64,000 bases of DNA from Spongiibacter sp. IMCC21906. Lineage in GTDB: Bacteria; Pseudomonadota; Gammaproteobacteria; Pseudomonadales; Spongiibacteraceae. The number at the start of each line of letters is the position of its first letter. The stretch's first letter is position 1. The notes under the pieces are model-generated. The model was not told the origin of the DNA and made no database searches. It saw only the letters and a list, made by a program, of their open reading frames with translations. Positions 14,717 to 23,593 of the stretch are shown here, one piece after another. The position numbers and the translations under genes were made by a program. The stretch lies in NCBI RefSeq assembly GCF_001010805.1, contig NZ_CP011477.1:1441001-1505000 (forward strand). The letters are read 5' to 3'.

Positions 14717-16159
14717 TTAGCATTGAAAATGCTTTTCAGAAAAATCGTCCGGATCAAGGTATTCGACGTTGGCGGTTTTAAAGTTGAGATCCACAAACAG
14801 ACGGCAATAGTGCTCGCCGTGACGCCAAGCCATGCTGACACTGGATTTATTGGAGTAATTTAATTCAAAGTGACCGTCAAAGGCGGGGTGCTGGGTGCGA
14901 AAGCGCATCAGCGTTAGCAGCCGTTGTACCACGGGTTGCTGGATGGCTTCGTCAACTTCATCCAGGCTGTAGTAGTGGCGGTTAATGTCTCTAAGCTCGC
15001 CGGTTTCTTCCATCAAGTCATTGTCGTTGCAGCCCGCCAATAGGCCGACGTAGTACACCTGCGGAATGCCAGGGCAAAAAAACTGTATGGCTCTGGCGGC
15101 GATGTAAGCATCGTCGTTTTGCATCAGGGCGTCATAGAAGGTGCAGGTTAGCTGATAGATGGCGCCAACACTGTGAATATTGGCCGCAGAGCGCCGTAGA
15201 ATAGGGTCGGCACTGCGGGCAGAGATATTGTCGATCAGGGCGCGAATTTTATCGTCGGGTAACACGCCTTCAACATCGGGAATGCAAATGCCGTCGTGGG
15301 TGTCCAGCACCGTCACCATATTGCGGGGACACATGCGCAGCCAGTTTTTAAGGTAGACGCTGTTGTTGTCCAGCAGCGAGTACAGCAGCAGCGGTGGCAG
15401 GGCGAAACCATAGGGATGCATATTGCGGCGGCTAATGGCGTATTGATAACTGCTGTGGTCGTGCACTTCGGGTAAGCATTCGGCACCGTGGAGATGGGCC
15501 ACCCCATTTATCCAGTCCAGGTTGCGGTACACGTCTGGCTCAACCAGAAAGCAGCTGGTGCCGATGATTTTAGTGGTGTAGCCAAAGGCGTCCAGGCGAA
15601 ACAGCTTTACCCCTCGCTGGCTGAGAAAACCAATATAGTTTTCCATTAATTGATGGGTGAGGGGGGACTCCCAGTTCAAATCAACCTGATGCTCCGTAAA
15701 GGTGCACCACACTCGACCCTTTTGACCATTGGCAAATTCCACTTCTCGGAAGGGTTCTTTTTCTTTACGAATATGGATCTTGGCCAAGTCGTCGGGGGTG
15801 ATCTCGCCATATTTGTCGACATGAACAAATAGCTCGGCATACTCAGAAGCATAGCCATTTTGGATGAAATCTTTGAACTCAAGGGATTCGTCAGAAATAT
15901 GGTTAACCGTCAGGTCACAACAGAGGTCGTATTTGCTGGAAATGCGCTCTATGTCGTCCCAATCGCCAAATGCGGGGTCGACTTCTTTATGGCTAAGTGG
16001 CGAGAACCCACCGTCGGCATTAGAGGGAAAAAACGGCAGGATATGCACGCCGCCGATAGCATCGCTAAGGTGTTTTTCAATGACGGTATTGAGGTCTTCC
16101 AGATTGTTTCCCAGTCTGTTCGGGTAGCAGATTAACTGCACCGCATTTCGTAATCCCAT
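14717..16159 (-). CDS. Sucrose phosphorylase family glycoside phosphorylase (GH13)
   Basis: This 480-residue cytoplasmic GH13 enzyme has the nucleophile D190 in FRLDAFGY, the acid/base E231 in CLPEVHDH and the stabiliser Asp in LDTHDG (about 286-289). These positions line up with those I know for sucrose phosphorylase. It should cleave an alpha-glucoside with phosphate to give glucose 1-phosphate. Relatives act on sucrose, sucrose 6'-phosphate, glucosylglycerol or glucosylglycerate, and the specificity cannot be read here. No sugar transporter or regulator lies next to it, so turnover of an internal compatible solute such as glucosylglycerol or glucosylglycerate is plausible. The start is supported by GGGGAG upstream. 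Confidence 0.85.
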   Translation of the reverse strand: MGLRNAVQLICYPNRLGNNLEDLNTVIEKHLSDAIGGVHILPFFPSNADGGFSPLSHKEVDPAFGDWDDIERISSKYDLCCDLTVNHISDESLEFKDFIQNGYASEYAELFVHVDKYGEITPDDLAKIHIRKEKEPFREVEFANGQKGRVWCTFTEHQVDLNWESPLTHQLMENYIGFLSQRGVKLFRLDAFGYTTKIIGTSCFLVEPDVYRNLDWINGVAHLHGAECLPEVHDHSSYQYAISRRNMHPYGFALPPLLLYSLLDNNSVYLKNWLRMCPRNMVTVLDTHDGICIPDVEGVLPDDKIRALIDNISARSADPILRRSAANIHSVGAIYQLTCTFYDALMQNDDAYIAARAIQFFCPGIPQVYYVGLLAGCNDNDLMEETGELRDINRHYYSLDEVDEAIQQPVVQRLLTLMRFRTQHPAFDGHFELNYSNKSSVSMAWRHGEHYCRLFVDLNFKTANVEYLDPDDFSEKHFQC

Positions 16160-16406
16160 TCGCTTTTCTCCCCGGCAGCGTCATTTAAAAATAGGTAGAT
16201 GACTAAAGCCATGCAAATACCGTGCAGGGCTGGATGCTTTAAATTTTCGCTGAATAGCTGCGATCATCAGGAATTGCTCTGCAGTGCCAAGAGAATTAGC
16301 GCTGATTGCGCCATACTGACGTATACGGTTTTGCGCTGGCGGCTACGTGCTCAAATGAGTGCTAAGCTAAAAAGGCGTTATTGATAAATAGTTTTATGGG
16401 GGAATT

Positions 16407-17474
16407 ATGAAGCGGCTTTGGCAATCTCTATTTTTGGTGATCTGTCTTTTTCCAATGCTGGCCTCAGCGCAGGACGAAGAGAGTGGGGTACTTAAAGTCG
16501 GGGTGAAAGCAGTTGCACCCTTTGTTGTGAAGAGCGCAACTGGCTGGAGCGGCTTGAGTGTTGAACTGTGGGAAAGCATTGCCCTGCAACAGGGCTGGCA
16601 AACTGAGTGGGTAGAGCTGGATAGCGCCCAATCTCAAATTGACGCCCTGGCCGCTGGCGAGGTCGACGTGGCGGTGGGGGCCTTGTCGATGACCTCTGAA
16701 CGAGAAGCGGTGATGGATTTTAGTCATCCTTTTTTCACCACCGGTCTTGGCATTGCCACCTCAGTGGAAAGCAGCGGCTGGTGGGCTCTCTTGGCGCAAC
16801 TGGTATCACCGGCGTTTTTGAGTGCGGTGGGGATATTGGCGGTGTTGCTTTTTGCAGTAGGCGGTTTGCTTTGGTTGGTGGAGCATAAGCGCAATCCCGA
16901 GCAGTTTGGCGGAAGCTTGTCGCAAGGAATAGGCAATGGTTTTTGGTGGTCTGCGGTCACCATGACTACTGTTGGCTATGGCGATAAAGCCCCTGTTACC
17001 AAGGCAGGACGTTTGTTGGCCACCATTTGGATGTTTGTGTCGGTTATTACTATTTCCAGCTTTACCGCCGCGATTGCGTCATCAGTCACGGTGAACTCCA
17101 TGACTACAGCAGTGACGGGGTTGCAGGATTTAAATCGGGTTAAGACATTAGTGGTTGCGGGGTCTACGGCTCAGCAGGCGTTAACCTTGCGGGGCATTAA
17201 ATCGATAGAGGTGACGACAGCGGAAGAAGGTTTGGAGGCCTTGCGTAATGGCACTGCAGATGCACTGGTGTATGACGAAGCCGTGCTGCGGTATTTATTG
17301 AAAGATGGCGATGCGCAGCTGGAAGTGATTGAGTTTGCCGGAAGCCAGCAAGAATATGCACTGGGTCTGCGAGAAGACTTCCCTCAGCGTGAGGCGCTGA
17401 ATCAAAGTTTGTTAGCGGAGACCCAGGCTGCCAGTTGGCAGATGACTTTGCAGCGATACTTAGGACAGCAATAA
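16407..17474 (+). CDS. GluR0-like ligand-gated potassium channel
   Basis: The protein has 355 residues with signal peptide 1-21 and a split periplasmic-binding domain: lobe S1 about 28-118, S2 about 240-352. It surrounds a pore of M1 (about 138-158), a re-entrant loop and M2 (about 203-224). The loop holds TMTTVGYGD (T188-D193), the potassium selectivity filter. M2 carries SSFTAAIAS, comparable to the SYTANLAAF gate of eukaryotic glutamate receptors. S1 has SMTSERE, including the Arg that binds the alpha-carboxylate of amino-acid ligands. This is the architecture of prokaryotic glutamate receptor GluR0. The ligand is unknown. It is monocistronic, preceded by GGGGGAATT. Confidence 0.88.
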   Translation: MKRLWQSLFLVICLFPMLASAQDEESGVLKVGVKAVAPFVVKSATGWSGLSVELWESIALQQGWQTEWVELDSAQSQIDALAAGEVDVAVGALSMTSEREAVMDFSHPFFTTGLGIATSVESSGWWALLAQLVSPAFLSAVGILAVLLFAVGGLLWLVEHKRNPEQFGGSLSQGIGNGFWWSAVTMTTVGYGDKAPVTKAGRLLATIWMFVSVITISSFTAAIASSVTVNSMTTAVTGLQDLNRVKTLVVAGSTAQQALTLRGIKSIEVTTAEEGLEALRNGTADALVYDEAVLRYLLKDGDAQLEVIEFAGSQQEYALGLREDFPQREALNQSLLAETQAASWQMTLQRYLGQQ

Positions 17475-17519
17475 GCAGGCTTTTAACGTGATGTGGTCAG
17501 CGCCGGTGGATACTGTCCG

Positions 17520-18167
17520 TTAAACGATACTGTCCGTTAAACATTGGATGAGTAGCTCGGCGCAGCGTTGCCCAGCCAAAGTGTGTTTGCCAAACCAGCG
17601 CTGTGGTTTACCGCTGCCACCAATGACCGCAATGCTGTCTGTGCCTGTTCCTGTTGCCAGTTCCCCTGATACTGGGCTGCGAATATTGGCTTTGTGTAAG
17701 ACATGGGCTTTTGCTTCTGTGAGCAGGGTGATGATCTCGGTCATGCTGGCAACGGAAAGCTGCATATTGCTAATACAGACAATGTTAATTGTGCCTGGTG
17801 GCAGTGTGACAGGATTCTGCCAATCTGCAGGGTCGCCGGCGCAACGGGCGTTACTTAAACCGCTGGTCAGGTAAATAGCGAGTCGTTCGCCTTCAATGGT
17901 CGTCTCCGCCCAGCGCAATGAATCCATCGACGCTGCCGTCATCATGCCTACAGTTGTAGCTGTCCAGCCTTGACTGTCAGCGTATTGTTGCAGTGTTTGC
18001 TCGGGTGGTTGCTGGCTATCTGCGCCGCTTACCTTAAGATTTAATAGTCGGTTTGCCTCGCATACGCCACCATTTAATGCGGCGGAGCTGAGGCACCGGC
18101 GAGTGCCCTGCCAATGCAGAGCGAAGTGCTGATCCGCCGGTGTCCAGTGCCAGTCTTGGTCATTCAT
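17520..18167 (-). CDS. cbiZ: Adenosylcobinamide amidohydrolase CbiZ
   Basis: This 215-residue protein matches CbiZ: CLSSAALNGGV near the N-terminus, VGMMTAASMDSLRWAE in the middle, LTSGLSNARCAGDPADW, then a C-terminal NIRSPVSGELATGTGTDS. CbiZ hydrolyses adenosylcobinamide or pseudo-cobalamin side chains to adenosylcobyric acid for salvage of cobamides. It follows cobB by 15 bases and both lie behind a cobalamin riboswitch, which supports the call. No other cob genes are in the window. Confidence 0.9.
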   Translation of the reverse strand: MNDQDWHWTPADQHFALHWQGTRRCLSSAALNGGVCEANRLLNLKVSGADSQQPPEQTLQQYADSQGWTATTVGMMTAASMDSLRWAETTIEGERLAIYLTSGLSNARCAGDPADWQNPVTLPPGTINIVCISNMQLSVASMTEIITLLTEAKAHVLHKANIRSPVSGELATGTGTDSIAVIGGSGKPQRWFGKHTLAGQRCAELLIQCLTDSIV

Positions 18168-18182
18168 TGATATTCATCGGCA

Positions 18183-19460
18183 TCAGTTGTTATTGCAGCC
18201 ATTAAACCAAGCACAAATGGTGTCCGGGTCGGATGAGAAATACCAGTGAACAAAGGATGCCACGGTGTTGCGGTAACGGAAAATGCCTTCACCCACCCGG
18301 CCATCGGCAAACTCGCTGCGTTCTTCCTGCTGGTCATTTTCCAGCTTGGCGTAATGGAAGGTGTGGCCCCGTAACGACGTGCCGGGAAGATGCTGATAAC
18401 CCAGTGCGGCTAAGCGCGGTTGAACGACGGCTTGTTCATTGAACACCCCGAGCATCTCAAATTCTTGTTCGTCGTGTTGCAGAGATTGTTGCAGGTAGAG
18501 CATGCCACCACATTCGGCAACACAGATTTTGCCATCGTGAATGTGAGCGGCGACTGATTCACGCATACTTGTGTTATCGCTCAAGATTTTTGCATGTAAC
18601 TCGGGGTAGCCGCCGGGTAGATACAGCGCGTCGCAGTCTGGAATTTGGCTATCATTTAAAATTGAAAAGAAGCTAACTTCCGCGCCCTGCCGTTGCAGAA
18701 AATCGATGTTGGCGTGGTATAAAAAATTTAAGGCTGGGTCTCTGGCAATGGCAATGCGCTTACCTTTTAGACGTTGTTCGAGGTCTGGTTTTACTGACTC
18801 CAGTAACAGGTCTAATGTTTTCCACGGCAGTTTTTCCAGTGCCGGTGCGAGCTTTTCTGCCATCGCTGCAGCGGCGGGGCCGCCCGTGTCTTTGCCGCCA
18901 TCAATACCTAGGTGACGTTCGTGTACTGCCAGTGCCGGATCGCGATGAATGGCGGTGATCCAGCGAGTAGGGGGACGAATGCTTTCTTCAAGCATACTCG
19001 CATGGCGAGGGCTGCCCACTTTATTGGCCAGCACTGCGACAACATCTACGTCTTCGTCGTATAGGCTTAGGCCGTAAATAAGCGCACCAAAGGTTTGTGC
19101 TTGGGCAGAGGCGTCGGCGACCATTAATACCGGCAGTGCAAAGTCTTTGGCCAATTTGGCTACCGAGTGTTCACCGTCGAATAAGCCCATTACGCCTTCA
19201 ATGAGGATATGGTCGACTTCTCTCGCTCCTCGGGCTAGCTCGCGTTGAATTTCTTCCCGGCTTTGCATCCAGTAGTCCAGCTGTCGCACTTGTAGACCTG
19301 TGGCATGCTCCAAAAAAGCAGGGTCTAAGTAATCGGGCCCCATCTTAAATATACGAACCGTTTTGCCCGAGTCTAATAAGGCCTTTGCCAAGCCGGCAGT
19401 TACCAAGGTTTTACCGTGGCCGCTGCCGGGTGCCGCGACGATTAATGCACTGCCGGTCAT
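18183..19460 (-). CDS. cobB: Cobyrinate / hydrogenobyrinate a,c-diamide synthase
   Basis: The protein has 425 residues. The N-terminal dethiobiotin-synthetase-like ATPase part begins SALIVAAPGSGHGKTLVTAG with FKMGPDYLDP and LIEGVMGLFDG. The C-terminal type-1 glutamine amidotransferase (CobB/CobQ type) has YLPGGYPEL and the nucleophile Cys in VAECGGMLYL, with a late His in ASFVHWYF. It amidates the a and c carboxylates of the corrin ring with glutamine and ATP. CobB (aerobic) and CbiA (anaerobic) cannot be separated by eye. It is the first gene of the riboswitch-controlled cobB-cbiZ operon. Confidence 0.92.
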   Translation of the reverse strand: MTGSALIVAAPGSGHGKTLVTAGLAKALLDSGKTVRIFKMGPDYLDPAFLEHATGLQVRQLDYWMQSREEIQRELARGAREVDHILIEGVMGLFDGEHSVAKLAKDFALPVLMVADASAQAQTFGALIYGLSLYDEDVDVVAVLANKVGSPRHASMLEESIRPPTRWITAIHRDPALAVHERHLGIDGGKDTGGPAAAAMAEKLAPALEKLPWKTLDLLLESVKPDLEQRLKGKRIAIARDPALNFLYHANIDFLQRQGAEVSFFSILNDSQIPDCDALYLPGGYPELHAKILSDNTSMRESVAAHIHDGKICVAECGGMLYLQQSLQHDEQEFEMLGVFNEQAVVQPRLAALGYQHLPGTSLRGHTFHYAKLENDQQEERSEFADGRVGEGIFRYRNTVASFVHWYFSSDPDTICAWFNGCNNN

Positions 19461-19689
19461 GAGCTGTCCTCGTTGTTAATAAAAATGTGCTGACAGCTAT
19501 GCTGCCTGCATTAAAAATGTGTGTTTGCTTGCGGTGACGTTACATTGACGCATACATATTGTGTTGCGACGTTGATAGTGAGCAGGTTGGAGGCGCAGGA
19601 ACAAACGCAGCCAAAATCTGCTGAAAAGCTCACAAAAAAGCGAAAAGGAAGGGCGGGATAGATTGCGGTATGCACTCTGCCCGGCCTGT

Positions 19690-19875
19690 TGCCCACCGCA
19701 ACGCCATCGGCTGTAGCAGGCAGGTATTCGGACTTGTGAAGCGGTGTGTTAAACACTGGTTCACTTACCGTTGCGGGGGCAGTACCGGCCTTGCTGAGTG
19801 CGCACCGGTTTCCCGTTTAATTTGCCACCGTGGGTGGACAAAACCTGTTACGGCCCGGACTGTAAACGAAATCTT
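19690..19875 (-). promoter_or_regulatory. Cobalamin riboswitch
   Basis: On the minus strand, in order, are GGGAAACCGGTGCG, CTGCCCCCGCAA and the B12-box-like AGTCCGAATACCTGCCTGC. These are the landmark motifs of the AdoCbl riboswitch. It lies in the 438-base leader (19461-19898) upstream of cobB and should switch off cobB-cbiZ when cobalamin is plentiful. The remaining 230 bases up to cobB show no other feature. Confidence 0.92.
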
Positions 19876-19898
19876 AAGGCTTTGGCAAGAAGGACGAT

Positions 19899-20219
19899 TT
19901 ATAGTGGTAGCCGACCGGTGAGTAAATCTTTTGCCATTACCCAGTCGCCTATAAAGCTGTAAAGCGGATGACTAAAGGTGGCAGGGCGGTTTTTTTCAAA
20001 AAAGAAATGTCCTACCCAGGCAAAGCCGTAGCCAATAAGCGGTAGTAGCATTAGCAGTAACCAAGCGCCGCTGAATATGGCTGTTAAGAGTACGACTATT
20101 ACCAAACAACTGCCGATAAGATGCAGTCGTCGACAAACAAGGTTTTGATGTTCAGCTAAATAATAGGGATAAAACTCGGCAAAGCTGTTAAAGGTCATTT
20201 GATTATTATCGTTATTCAT
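19899..20219 (-). CDS. DUF962/Mpo1-like membrane protein
   Basis: The protein has about 106 residues from ATG 20219, chosen for GGAGG seven bases upstream. It starts FNSFAEFYPYYLAEHQN with RRLHLIG, two membrane helices, then GYGFAWVGHFFFEKNRPATF and HPLYSFIGDW. This pattern defines the DUF962/Mpo1 family; yeast Mpo1 is an iron-dependent dioxygenase in fatty-acid alpha-oxidation. The conserved His residues (LAEHQN, LHL, GHFF, FSHP) are present. The bacterial role is not established. Its end lies 24 bases from the riboswitch start. Confidence 0.82.
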   Translation of the reverse strand: MNNDNNQMTFNSFAEFYPYYLAEHQNLVCRRLHLIGSCLVIVVLLTAIFSGAWLLLMLLPLIGYGFAWVGHFFFEKNRPATFSHPLYSFIGDWVMAKDLLTGRLPL

Positions 20220-20348
20220 ACTGCCTCCATTAACGAGCAGATATAACACATGACGACTATATATACCCGGGGCTGGCTAGCTTGCAAGATGTTGGCTTGT
20301 GGTTTTACAGGCTAATTGAGTGACGTGACTGAATTAGTGCTTATGAAC

Positions 20349-20375
20349 AGCAAAGGCGCCCTTAAGCGCCTTTGC
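20349..20375 (-). terminator. Stem-loop downstream of the DUF481 gene
   Basis: AGCAAAGGCGC-CCTTAA-GCGCCTTTGCT is an inverted repeat 20 bases after the DUF481 gene. It has no long T run, so it is only a probable terminator. Confidence 0.5.
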
Positions 20376-20395
20376 TACATCACTGTGCTCAAAGC

Positions 20396-21118
20396 TTAGA
20401 AACTATAAACCAGGGTAACGGCTGTTTGACGATCCAGATGTACTGTTTCTTGGGGAACGGTTTCGTTGTATTCCAATATATAACTGATACTGAGACCAAA
20501 GCCGCCAACGATTTTTGTTTTTAGTGAGGTGGTTGATTTACTTACGGTGTTTTGGTCACCGCTTTCTACCGTGAGTAGCTGACTCAGGCTAGCGGTTTCA
20601 GACAAGGAATATACGAGTTCGGTGGATAAGCGCAGAATAGCTTCGCTAATTTGCCCGTCGCCTTCGTCACTCGGTGCTTCAAATTCGCTCACTCGTACAC
20701 CGGGACCGACTTCTGCGTCCCATGTGAATTGGGTGGTTTTGAAAATTCTGCGGCCATAACCGGCTGACACGGTGGCCTGATAGCGATAACCACTAAACAG
20801 GTCTTTGTCTACGCCGCCGTAAAGAAAGGTGTAGTTAAACTGGCTGAAGTCATAGGCAAGACGGTTAGATAAAAAATAGGCTTCGGCGGAGCGGGTGCCA
20901 TCGCTTTCGTTGTTTTGACCGTTTGCTGTTATGTCGTAGGTCCAACTACCGCGTTGGCGTTTGGCGTTGATTCTACCTAGCACGCTTTTTTCATCGGTGT
21001 TGCCCTCGGTCTGGTTGTAGCCAAACTGTACGTCACCTTTCCATAGTTTTGGCGGCTCCTGGGCCAGTGCATTCGCGGATGCAAACACTGCGATTGCCGC
21101 TGCCATATGCTTCTTCAT
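20396..21118 (-). CDS. DUF481 (YdiY-type) outer-membrane protein
   Basis: This 240-residue protein has signal peptide MKKHMAAAIAVFASANALAQ (cleavage about residue 20). The mature chain is made of alternating amphipathic strands and ends in VTLVYSF with a terminal Phe, the signature of an outer-membrane beta-barrel. DVQFGYNQTEGNTDEKS and SNRLAYDFSQFNYTFLYGGV fit the DUF481 family. Function unknown; E. coli YdiY is acid-inducible. It stands alone. Confidence 0.8.
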   Translation of the reverse strand: MKKHMAAAIAVFASANALAQEPPKLWKGDVQFGYNQTEGNTDEKSVLGRINAKRQRGSWTYDITANGQNNESDGTRSAEAYFLSNRLAYDFSQFNYTFLYGGVDKDLFSGYRYQATVSAGYGRRIFKTTQFTWDAEVGPGVRVSEFEAPSDEGDGQISEAILRLSTELVYSLSETASLSQLLTVESGDQNTVSKSTTSLKTKIVGGFGLSISYILEYNETVPQETVHLDRQTAVTLVYSF

Positions 21119-21178
21119 GTTTTCCCCTTTAAGTCTTGGGTGAATGTAATGCGTATAAATTGGATTTGCGGCAGATGC

Positions 21179-21997
21179 TTAGCCGTCGGATTTGTGAAAA
21201 TGTACGTCCATTTGCGGGAAGGGGATTTCTATACCTTCGGCATCAAAGCTGTTTTTGATGTCTTCCACAAGCTGCCAGCGCGTGGGCCAGTAGTCACCGG
21301 TGGCAACCCAGGGGCGACAAATTAAGTCAATGGAGGACTGGGCCATTTCATTCACTTTAATGGTGGGGGCTGGGTCTTTCATGATGCGTGTGTCGGCATC
21401 GACCAAGCGTTGGAGTATGTCTTTTGCTTTTTGCATATCGGCGCTGTAAGAAATGCTGACGACGAGATCGATACGGCGGCGGGGCATGACGCTGTAATTG
21501 GTAATTGCGCCAGACATCATTTTTGCATTGGGGATCATAATGCGTTTGTAATCGCCGGTGAGTAAGGTGGTAGAGAATAAGCTAATGCTTTCTACGGTAC
21601 CGGAACAACCGCCGCCCTCTATCCAGTCGCCAACTCGGCAGGGACGAAATGCGATAAGCAGTACCCCAGCGGCAAAATTGGATAACGACCCCTGCAGTGC
21701 TAAACCAATGGCTAAACCGGCTGCGCCTAACGCGGCAATAACGGAAGCGGTTTGCACTCCTACATGAGCTAGTGCCGGAATAATCGTTACTGCCAGCAGC
21801 AAGGTAAAGGTGAGCTTGCTCATGAAGTTAGTGAGGGTTGGGTCAAAGCCGCGATTATTCAGGGTCTTGCGAAGCAAGCCGGAGAAAACCTTGGCGAGCC
21901 AATAGCCGATAAGGACGATGGCCAGTGCACCCGCAATTCGTATTCCTATCGCGCTGGCCTCAGGGCCGTATTGCTCAATAAATCCCTGCAAGTCCAT
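21179..21997 (-). CDS. mscS: Small-conductance mechanosensitive channel (MscS family)
   Basis: The protein has 272 residues, close to E. coli MscS. Three membrane helices: about 17-37, 57-80 and the pore-lining TM3 at about 85-115 with GAAGLAIGLALQGSLSNFA. They are followed by the beta domain with VGDWIEGGGCSGTVESI and the cytoplasmic alpha/beta domain ending IPFPQMDVHFH. It releases solutes on hypo-osmotic shock. It is monocistronic. Confidence 0.93.
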   Translation of the reverse strand: MDLQGFIEQYGPEASAIGIRIAGALAIVLIGYWLAKVFSGLLRKTLNNRGFDPTLTNFMSKLTFTLLLAVTIIPALAHVGVQTASVIAALGAAGLAIGLALQGSLSNFAAGVLLIAFRPCRVGDWIEGGGCSGTVESISLFSTTLLTGDYKRIMIPNAKMMSGAITNYSVMPRRRIDLVVSISYSADMQKAKDILQRLVDADTRIMKDPAPTIKVNEMAQSSIDLICRPWVATGDYWPTRWQLVEDIKNSFDAEGIEIPFPQMDVHFHKSDG

Positions 21998-22423
21998 TTA
22001 GTACTTCCTCGTTAATTTGATGAGGCTGCAATTATAAACAGCCCCCGTGGGGGCTTTACAGTAATCAGCTGATAAAACTGAAATAACTGGGCGATTGATT
22101 TCAATCAGGGCAAATCTGCAGGCGCTAATATGCATTTTTTGCGGTGTGTGACAGCGTTAGGTAACGCAGCTCACATTTCTAATAAGCCCTGAAACTGGTG
22201 TTGAACCGTTAATTGAGAGTTGGGTCAGTAACTCAGGCGCAAGCCGATTAGAAACGCTGATTTTCAGAGAGTATTTTAATAAAAACTTTACAAATGATAA
22301 TCATTATCATTAAATGCATGTTGAGGATCATCTCCGGTCGAGTGAAATAGCACATTGGCTCATCGCCTGTATTTGTTATTTCGTTCATTTTTGTCACCGT
22401 GAATACCGTGAAAGGAACGCAAA
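21998..22423. other. Intergenic region with Fur box and a GC hairpin
   Basis: This 426-base non-coding stretch between mscS and the next gene contains AGCCCCC-GT-GGGGGCT at 22039-22054 (a hairpin without a T run) and the Fur box at 22294-22313. I see nothing else in it. Confidence 0.5.
22294..22313 (+). promoter_or_regulatory. Fur box
   Basis: ATGATAATCATTATCATTAA is almost identical to the Fur consensus GATAATGATAATCATTATC. It lies 111 bases before the start of the next gene, so that gene should be iron-repressed. Confidence 0.75.
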
Positions 22424-22900
22424 ATGTCATTTCAATTTCTATGTGCGGCCCATCGTCAGCAACTAAGCAGCAACGCCTCAGCGGCAGAACTTCGCTGGGA
22501 GGAATGGATGGAAACGGGGCGCCGTGCTTTTGCTGACCGGGACTGGCGACATGCGGTACGTTTTTTGGGGTGTAGCTTTGAATTAAGTGAGTTGTTATTG
22601 GCTTGTGACTCGCAACCTAATTTGGATGCCTTGGATAGATTTATGGTGTCGGGGCATTTTTTAGCCGAGTGCTTTGCCAATACCGGCAATAGAGACTTAC
22701 AGCAGCATTGCTTGCTGGCGGTCCACCACCGCTTGTTAAAAGTGTTGCGCACCCCTGAAGGACGCAGCCTGCCATTGAAGCGTAATATTGAGTTTTCGCT
22801 GCAAATGCTGTCTCGCTATTACGAGGCAGAGGGAAATCGCGACGCCTTTGATCATTGCCAGCGAGAAAGCCAGCGCTTGTTAAACCGTTGCTATCATTAG
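22424..22900 (+). CDS. Fur-box-linked helical protein, unknown
   Basis: This 158-residue soluble protein of TPR-like helix pairs has ELRWEEWMETGRRAFADRDW, AVRFLGCSFELSELLLA and SGHFLAECFANTGNRDLQQH, rich in Cys, His and Trp. No family recognised. Its ATG is preceded by AAAGGAACG. The upstream Fur box predicts induction under iron starvation. The stop codon TAG is formed by the first bases of a MITE-like repeat, so the element may have set or changed the C-terminus. Confidence 0.65.
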   Translation: MSFQFLCAAHRQQLSSNASAAELRWEEWMETGRRAFADRDWRHAVRFLGCSFELSELLLACDSQPNLDALDRFMVSGHFLAECFANTGNRDLQQHCLLAVHHRLLKVLRTPEGRSLPLKRNIEFSLQMLSRYYEAEGNRDAFDHCQRESQRLLNRCYH

Positions 22901-23105
22901 GGCCTGTTAACGCTAATTTGATTGTCACTGCTGGGGGCAAAAATGGCCCCAGCCCCGTTTTCTACAAAGAAAGGGGTTGTGGCTAAAAATGCGCCACTCT
23001 TCGTTGCTCGTCTCTCATTGGGAACCACCAAACCACGCTCCTCGCGTCTCGATTGGCACATTTTCAGTCACAACAGTGGTAATCCAATTAGTGTTAACAG
23101 ACCCT
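22899..23105. mobile_element. MITE-like element, copy 1
   Basis: The inverted termini are AGGGCCTGTTAACGCTAATT at the left and ATTAGTGTTAACAGACCCT at the right, about 207 bases apart. The same ends occur in the 88-base copy at 35734-35821. No gene is inside. The left end overlaps the stop codon of the preceding gene. Confidence 0.65.
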
Positions 23106-23173
23106 GGTAAGGCTATTGGCCATTTACCAATCAGTGCTAAGCTGTAGATTAAGTCACTGAGGGAGAGCAGGTA

Positions 23174-23440
23174 ATGGACCCTAAGCAATTACATGAGCAG
23201 CTGCAGCGTTTGCAGACAGAAGTCGATACCTTGTCGGCCAATGATGAGAATCGCGCCAAGCTTCACGCTTTGATTGACGATATCGATAGAGAGCTGGGTA
23301 CCAGCCCTCAGTTTGTGTTGGAAGACACCAGCTTGCAGGATCGAGTCGATGAGCTGGTTTCCAGCTTTGAAGCGGAACATCCCACCACCGCGGGCATCTT
23401 AAAAGACATTATGGTTAAACTTGCCAGCATTGGTGTGTGA
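23174..23440 (+). CDS. DUF4404 family protein
   Basis: This 88-residue, entirely helical, acidic protein starts MDPKQLHEQLQRLQTEVDTL and has LEDRVDEL-like DTSLQDRVDELVSSFEAEHP and TAGILKDIMVKLASIGV, as in DUF4404. Function unknown. The ATG is preceded by GGGAGAG. It is a single gene just to the right of the MITE. Confidence 0.8.
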   Translation: MDPKQLHEQLQRLQTEVDTLSANDENRAKLHALIDDIDRELGTSPQFVLEDTSLQDRVDELVSSFEAEHPTTAGILKDIMVKLASIGV

Positions 23441-23593
23441 CATAAACGTTTGCGTTTTCCCCTCCGGGTCAGGTCGATAAGCATTTGGTCTGGCGCCGGG
23501 ATAGCTCGCTACAAGCGGGCTAAGCTTGTGGGGCGTGGAACTTATGGGATAATTGGCTGCCTGTGTAGGCACCTCAGTTAGCCGATTACCTCT

